Positions 61,101-64,000 of a DNA stretch of 64,000 bases are shown in pieces (position 1 is the first letter of the stretch; each line of letters begins with the position of its first letter). The position numbers and the translations under genes are program-made. The notes under the pieces are model-generated. The model was not told where the DNA came from. It made no database searches and was given only the letters and a program-made list of their open reading frames with translations. This stretch comes from Aquarana catesbeiana (Eukaryota; Chordata; Amphibia; Anura; Ranidae): NCBI RefSeq assembly GCF_042186555.1, contig NC_133324.1:3751558-3815557 (forward strand), written 5' to 3'.

Positions 61101-62590
61101 TTTCTCTTGAATCTCAGGGTGAAATCTCCGATACGCCAACTGAGGTTACACCACTTCAAACCTTACCTATTACAGACTCCCTATCCACCAACAGCTTACT
61201 GGAAGCTCAAACTGAACCAGAAGATGACAGAACTGAAGTTCCAGAAGTTCGGTCCTCACCCGAGGCCACCATACTTTTTCCTGACAGTTCATTCAGGTCT
61301 GAAGATGAAGCTAGCCAAATTGAGGTTCCGGTGCCTTTATCTTTGCCTGTCTCCCTTCCCATTGAGAGTTCTTCTGAGTCCAGTGTCAGTAAACCAGAGG
61401 AAGATATACCTGTGTCCTCCCTTCCTGTCTGTAGCTTACCTGAACCTCTCAGAGAAATTAGGGATACTAAAACTGAGCTTCTAACAACTGAGGGTAAAAA
61501 TGAATTTCCCTCATTTCCTCCTGTCATCCCAGCTGAAGTTCAAGCTGAGCCCTATGATGGACCATCTGAGGTTCTGCCAACTGAGAATATAACTGAATCT
61601 ACTCCACTTCCTACCATCACCCAGCCTGAACTTTGCCCTGAAACCAATGAATATCCCTCACAATTTCCACCGATTGTAAGTTTTCCTGGTTCCAGCTCTC
61701 TTGCCCCTGATCAATTACCTGAATATCCAGCAGCATCCAGTCTTGAAAATCCAGAAGTTCTAAAACCTGACACATTTATTGCATGCATGGCCCTTTGCAC
61801 AGATGAATCAACTGAATCTAATATAGAAGAAAATTGTAGCCAACCATCAACCGAAACTTCATTTTTACCTACTTCATTGCCATCCAATAGCTCGTCTGAA
61901 TGGTCATCTGAACTCAGCCAGGTGCCACCAGCTGACCCTACATCTCTCACATGGTTAGGTGACAACCCTTCTACATCTCTGAACGATACCTTCAATGCAG
62001 CCTCGTCAGTGGATTCTTCGCTGCTTTCTGCTTCCTTTCCCACTGACAGCTCAGTCAAATTTGCAGCTGATCCCAATGGAAATGTAATAGAAGTTGAATC
62101 TCTGCCAGTGTGCTCCTCTCTTCTTGGTGACGGCTCATCTGAATTTTTTCTCCCACCAACTGACATCCCATGTGTTGATGAGGCAGGGGTTCTAGAGGCA
62201 CCTTTACTTTGTGATTCACTGCCAGCTTCCAGTTTAAACCTGTTTGGGGACCCTCATCCTGGAAGCCCGCCAGTCATTGGTAGCCTGATTGAACCTTATC
62301 ATACAGAGGAAGCTTCTGGGCCTGAGATGGAGGCCATTTCTACAATGGAACACAGCACAGATAAAGTCATTGTACATGACATTTTGCCCATCAATAACTT
62401 GCCGGCGGAAGAGAGTCAAACTCCAAAAGCTTTGTCTCCGTGCAATACAGACTTGGTGAATTCCAGTGATAGCTCAGCATTCGTTGACCATAAACACTCA
62501 ACATTAATTCCAACAGAAAATGCTCTGCAGACCACAGAGAATAATATTGCAGACAACAACAACACGCTTCCCTCCGAAGTTGTTCTGTGA
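41160..62590 (+). CDS. Drebrin/drebrin-like family actin-binding protein with giant terminal exon (5' exons not seen)
   Basis: Nine exons join in frame: 41160-41272, 45264-45338, 45875-46009, 46130-46207, 46382-46533, 48778-48832, 52849-52923, 53185-53311, 56496-62590. All introns are GT...AG. Together they give 2300 codons and a stop. The start resembles the second half of an ADF-H domain (GGLEEL ... FILIYW, VGENV ... RRFF), followed by GTNYTKTNPAIEMK and FW as in drebrins, a Glu/Arg coiled coil, and HPRDIFRQHERSVS, equivalent to the conserved drebrin segment with PREFFKQQER. DBN1 and DBNL bind F-actin and shape spines or membrane traffic. Features of both are mixed, so this could be a third paralogue or a diverged DBN1. 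No SH3 domain as in DBNL is present. The 6-kb last exon is far longer than expected. Exon(s) with the ADF-H start are missing from view. Confidence 0.85.
41319..41417 (+). repeat. (AGT)n microsatellite, left part
   Basis: Imperfect GTA/AGT triplets in the first intron. They are continued at 42997 beyond the Tc1 insertion. Confidence 0.85.
41419..42994 (-). mobile_element. Tc1-type transposon (1576 bp), decayed
   Basis: The ends CAATGCCTTGAAAAAGTATT and (complement) CAGTGCCTTGAAAAAGTATT are flanked by TA at 41417-41418 and 42995-42996. The inverted repeats are about 200 bp long, as in the long-IR group of frog and fish Tc1 elements. It is inserted in a GTA repeat, whose TA dinucleotides are Tc1 targets. 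Confidence 0.92.
41600..42626 (-). pseudogene. Tc1 transposase pseudogene
   Basis: It starts MKAKEHTRQVRDKVVEKYKA. An N-terminal paired-like helix-turn-helix is followed by the GRPPK AT-hook-like motif (by about residue 63), then by the DDE domain in another frame with WGWFSSAGTGKL, FQQDNDPKH (second Asp) and SPDLNHIENLW (Glu), which have the usual 34-residue spacing. The first catalytic position reads SEET where SDET is expected in Tc1. At least one frameshift lies between 42384 and 42196, and the C-terminus is broken after 41672. It cannot be active. Confidence 0.88.
42997..43640 (+). repeat. (AGT)n-like microsatellite, right part
   Basis: Imperfect AGT/AGTAGTC triplets, with higher-order pieces such as CATACTAGTAGTAGTA repeated several times. 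Open frames of Ser or Val runs are artefacts. Confidence 0.85.
43641..44023. other. Intron sequence, no feature
   Basis: Single-copy-looking intron of the drebrin-like gene. Confidence 0.5.
44024..45050 (+). repeat. Upstream intronic block of the ~95-bp splice-site-like repeat, with flanking direct repeats
   Basis: About nine units of the type GACTGGTGGAGGAGCAGAGG / TGAGGACATCATATTGTC / TTCTCTGGACATTGTACTGA. The block is bordered by two copies of CACTCTGATTACTGGAACTT (44028 and 44897) and of ACAAACATACTAAGTT (about 44060 and 45017), so a larger segment was duplicated. Confidence 0.85.
45264..45338 (+). CDS. Drebrin-like exon b (ADF-H domain, C-terminal part)
   Basis: 25 complete codons, VGENVDASRKEV ... 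RRFFK, with acceptor CTCATGGCAG and donor GTAGGT. This corresponds to VGEDVPDARK in DBN1 and the GEGVNDVRK segment in DBNL. Confidence 0.9.
45339..45874. other. Intron, no feature
   Basis: No repeat family or gene recognised between exons b and c. Confidence 0.5.
45875..46009 (+). CDS. Drebrin-like exon c (end of ADF-H domain)
   Basis: 45 codons, EASVMLRAQRIEDI ... LPGSHDLV, with acceptor CATCCAG and donor GTGAGT. IEDI-x-QEAV-x-QAL parallels VEDI-x-AGAIGQRL of DBN1. Confidence 0.88.
46130..46207 (+). CDS. Drebrin-like exon d
   Basis: 26 codons, GTNYTKTNPAIEMKF ... SFWQRNE. This is a highly conserved drebrin signature (GTTYQKTDAAVEMK and QFW in DBN1). Acceptor TTTCTTAG, donor GTGAGG. Confidence 0.93.
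46382..46533 (+). CDS. Drebrin-like exon e (coiled coil)
   Basis: 152 nt, Arg/Glu-rich helix (REEERRKEHERLRLQEER ...), ending GAGGAGCAGAG before GTGAGG. The last 20 bases and the donor are the likely source of the intronic ~95-bp repeat that begins immediately after. Confidence 0.9.
46534..48440 (+). repeat. Downstream intronic block of the ~95-bp splice-site-like repeat, about 20 units
   Basis: Begins at the donor of exon e. Each unit repeats GGTGGAGGAGCAGAGGTGAG (with small changes), then CATATTGTCTTCTCTGGACA, ATTGTACTGATACCATGACA and TGGTCCCATGACTCAGACTG. Units are about 95 bp, some truncated. Confidence 0.9.
48441..48777. other. Intron, no feature
   Basis: Non-repetitive end of the exon e/f intron, with pyrimidine-rich sequence before the acceptor at 48777. 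Confidence 0.5.
48778..48832 (+). CDS. Drebrin-like exon f (coiled coil, short)
   Basis: 55 nt. The first base completes the Arg codon split at exon e, then KEQARLEAEQRRTEKARW. Compare RKQQTLEAEEAKRR in DBN1. Donor GTGAGT. Confidence 0.85.
48960..52140 (-). repeat. 39-bp intronic minisatellite (degenerate edges)
   Basis: The plus-strand unit has the form CACCTCTGACCAAGCTTGAC / CCACCACAGCTCAGCCTCA. Homogeneous cores lie at about 49690-50290 and 50520-51870; weaker relatives (CCTGACCTGAACC types) extend to both sides. About 49505-49680 is non-repetitive sequence between related blocks. Nearly every core unit carries an AAGCTT. The minus-strand frames (SLVRGVRLSCGGS) are repeat translations. 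Confidence 0.92.
52141..52848. other. Intron with weak ~60-bp internal repetition
   Basis: AGAGCTCATAGTCC and AGGAAATACA-like words recur at 52190-52430. No gene is seen. Confidence 0.45.
52849..52923 (+). CDS. Drebrin-like exon g
   Basis: 25 codons, AQQQKEFEEEMKGRFRRSQS then IEMAA. It resembles the end of the coiled coil. RRSQS could be a basophilic kinase site. Acceptor TGTTTCAG, donor GTGAGT. Confidence 0.85.
53185..53311 (+). CDS. Drebrin-like exon h (conserved PRDIF segment)
   Basis: EAAALVSGRSLHPRDIFRQH ERSVS then a Ser/Pro-rich tail. It parallels EAAAIIAQRPDNPREFFKQQ ERVAS in DBN1 and HPREIFKQKER in DBNL. It ends one base into a codon (Ser, completed by exon i). Confidence 0.9.
53312..54007. 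other. Intron with dispersed-repeat sequence
   Basis: Short imperfect GGTCATTAGTC-type repeats occur at 53400-53600, then a segment to 54007 that seems to continue after the TTAA-flanked element at 54874. No gene. Confidence 0.4.
54012..54869. mobile_element. TTAA-flanked MITE-like element (858 bp)
   Basis: TTAA occurs at 54008-54011 and 54870-54873, just outside imperfect inverted ends (CTTCTTCCCGACCAC against CCACTTGCCCACACC on the complement). TTAA duplication is characteristic of piggyBac elements. The interior (54345-54690) is an array of GTGCCCATCAGTGCAGCC-type 12/24-bp repeats. No transposase. I know similar sequences as abundant in ranid frogs. Confidence 0.65.
54874..56495. other. 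Intron with imperfect tandem and dispersed repeats
   Basis: About 55060-55420 has degenerate GTGGTCAGTCTAT-like repetition. About 55440-56340 has the look of a dispersed repeat, but I cannot name it. The acceptor TTCATTGAAG precedes exon i. Confidence 0.4.
56496..62590 (+). CDS. Drebrin-like exon i: giant terminal coding exon (~2030 codons)
   Basis: Acceptor at 56494-56495; the first two bases complete a Ser codon, then FSGRTTFRYQRSVTES. The exon ends at TGA 62588-62590. It begins with Ser/Pro-rich sequence, sixteen 7-residue repeats (SSISPPQ type, 56780-57113) and then a long Ser/Thr/Pro/Glu-rich, Cys-poor and probably disordered region. At 58532-59755 lie fourteen clear repeats, twelve of 30 and two of 24 residues (EKQTEVSPVESLPVVASLSS type). 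Weaker copies of the same pattern continue to about 61700. The final residues are SEVVL. One uninterrupted frame of 6 kb with third-position variation among repeats indicates selection on the protein. Why it is so long is unknown. No catalytic domain is seen. Confidence 0.85.
56780..57113 (+). repeat. Exonic 21-bp repeat encoding 7-residue Ser/Pro units
   Basis: Sixteen in-frame units SSISPPQ, SSIPPPQ, STMLPPQ and similar, at the start of exon i. Confidence 0.9.
58532..59755 (+). repeat. Exonic 90-bp repeat encoding 30-residue units
   Basis: Fourteen units (12 x 30 and 2 x 24 residues = 408 codons). Units 7-9 recur as units 11-13 at a distance of exactly 342 bp (59072 versus 59414), so a four-unit block (114 codons) was duplicated recently. 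Confidence 0.92.
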
Positions 62591-63029
62591 CCTTCACATA
62601 GCAAGTTGTAAGACGTCCTCAGCTGTCACAGAGGTGAGTGACCATGTGGGAACATCCTGGCCTGGTGCACTTAGCTATACAGTAATACCATATGAAAGAG
62701 TTCTGTCAGGTATCTACGATGTGTCCATCTGAATGCTTGGTGGTCAACAGAGGCCAGGTCCCCCGTTTTTTCAAGTGGTTGAAAGGTATTGGGCTGGTGG
62801 TGTGGTCTTCTCTCTGTGTCCGCCTGTTGAAACTCTTGTTTCGTTTTGTTGTTTGTGGTGTCTTTCTTCTTATCTACTTTTGATGTTGTTCCTTTTCTCT
62901 TCTCTGGGTCATGCTGTCCACCTGTCCTAGGAGTGCCTATAGTTCTACATCTAGCAAGATTTGGTAGTCATGGACCATATAGAGACAAACTGAGTATCAT
63001 AAAACAGTTCTTTATTTGAACACATTAAA
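62591..63029 (+). other. Probable 3' untranslated region of the drebrin-like gene
   Basis: No AATAAA is present within 450 bp of the stop. An ATTAAA at 63024-63029, with an A run after it, is a possible polyadenylation signal. It lies at the edge of a dispersed repeat, so the true end is uncertain. Confidence 0.35.
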
Positions 63030-63049
63030 ACAATACAAACAAAAAAAAA

Positions 63050-64000
63050 AGTAAAAAATGCTCTCTGCTTAGAGTAGTGGTGCTGCCGGGGGCCGGATGC
63101 GGCCCTTTGCTTGCCTTTTTTCCAGCCCTTCATGGACACCAACAATTGAGCACTATTCCTCCCGCTGACACCAACAATGGGACACTTTTCCTCCCACTAA
63201 CACCAACAATGGGACACTTTTCCTCCCACTGACACCAACAATAGGACATAATTACTTCCATTGACACTAACAATTGAGAACTATTCCTCCCACTGACACC
63301 ACCAATAGGACATAATTCCTTCCACTGACACCAACAATTGAGCACTATTCCTCCTACTGACACCAACAATGGGACACTTTTCCTCCCACTAACACCAACA
63401 ATGGGACACTTTTCCTCCCACTGACACCAACAATAGGACATAATTCCTTCCACTGACACCAACAATTGAGCACTATTCCTCCCGCTGACACCAACAATGG
63501 GACACTTTTCCTCCCACTAACACCAACAATGGGACACTTTTCCTCCCACTGACACCAACAATAGGACATAATTCCTTCCACTGACACCAACAATTGAGCA
63601 CTATTCCTCCCGCTGACACCAACAATGGGACACTTTTCCTCCCACTAACACCAACAATGGGACACTTTTCCTCCCACTGACACCAACAATAGGACATAAT
63701 TACTTCCATTGACACTAACAATTGAGCACTATTCCTCCCGCTGACACCAACAATGGGACACTTTTCCTCCCACTGACACCAACAATAGGACATAATTACT
63801 TCCATTGACACTAACAATTGAGAACTATTCCTCCCACTGACACCACCAATAGGACATAATTCCTTCCACTGACACCAACAATTGAGCACTATTCCTCCTA
63901 CTGACACCAACAATGGGACACTTTTCCTCCCACTAACACCAACAATGGGACACTTTTCCTCCCACTGACACCAACAATAGGACATAATTCCTTCCACTGA
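63050..64000 (+). repeat. 32-bp minisatellite with 128-bp higher order, running off the window
   Basis: From about 63120, units of the form CACTGACACCAACAATGGGA / CACTTTTCCTCC. Variants with ATTGAGCACTATTCC, ATGGGACACTTTTCC and ATAGGACATAATTCC follow one another in fixed order, giving a 128-bp (4 x 32) period (63461 versus 63589). About 63050-63120 is a lead-in sequence (GGCCGGATGCGGCCC), which I recognise as typical of a frog dispersed repeat. Confidence 0.9.

Overview
The window is vertebrate nuclear DNA, most likely from a true frog (Ranidae). The evidence for this is spliced exons with GT/AG borders, L1/Tx1-type LINEs, a Tc1 element with long inverted repeats, hAT-type foldback elements, TTAA-flanked elements, and several dispersed repeats whose wording I recognise from ranid genomes. 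The species assignment is an inference. I see no bacterial gene, CRISPR array, tRNA or rRNA.

Layout. Positions 1-41 kb hold no host gene that I can support. They contain dispersed repeats (1-980); an L1-like ORF2 remnant (about 985-4560) in which a 48-bp piece of the reading frame has expanded into a 2.3-kb minisatellite; a 21-bp minisatellite (4841-7355); a 61-bp minisatellite (7843-17792) split by a 5-kb Tx1-like LINE on the minus strand (11692-16693); a 49-bp array (18411-19000); a 32/33-bp array (19727-27133) split by a truncated foldback element (21722-23424); an AT-rich 24-bp array (28557-30062); a small hAT-like MITE (30558-30727); a complete 3-kb foldback hAT-like element with an 8-bp target duplication (33263-36297); and the same 61-bp minisatellite in the opposite orientation (37287-41063).

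The one host gene that I can support is on the plus strand from 41160 to 62590. It is a drebrin/drebrin-like (ADF-H domain, actin-binding) family member. Nine exons join in frame (113, 75, 135, 78, 152, 55, 75, 127 and 6095 nt), giving at least 2300 codons. The first exon or exons, with the N-terminal part of the ADF-H domain, were not found. Exons 1-8 of those seen encode most of the ADF-H domain, a charged coiled coil and a conserved drebrin segment. The ninth is a giant terminal coding exon of about 2030 codons, Ser/Pro-rich at its start and then built of 30-residue repeats. Known drebrins are about 400-700 residues, so this exon is the most unusual coding feature here.

The introns of this gene are also full of tandem repeats: (AGT)n split by a decayed Tc1 transposon, a ~95-bp repeat that appears to reiterate the gene's own exon/intron border including the 5' splice site, a 39-bp repeat, and a TTAA-flanked element. 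By rough addition, tandem arrays make up over 40% of the window. A 32-bp array runs off the right edge (about 63120-64000).
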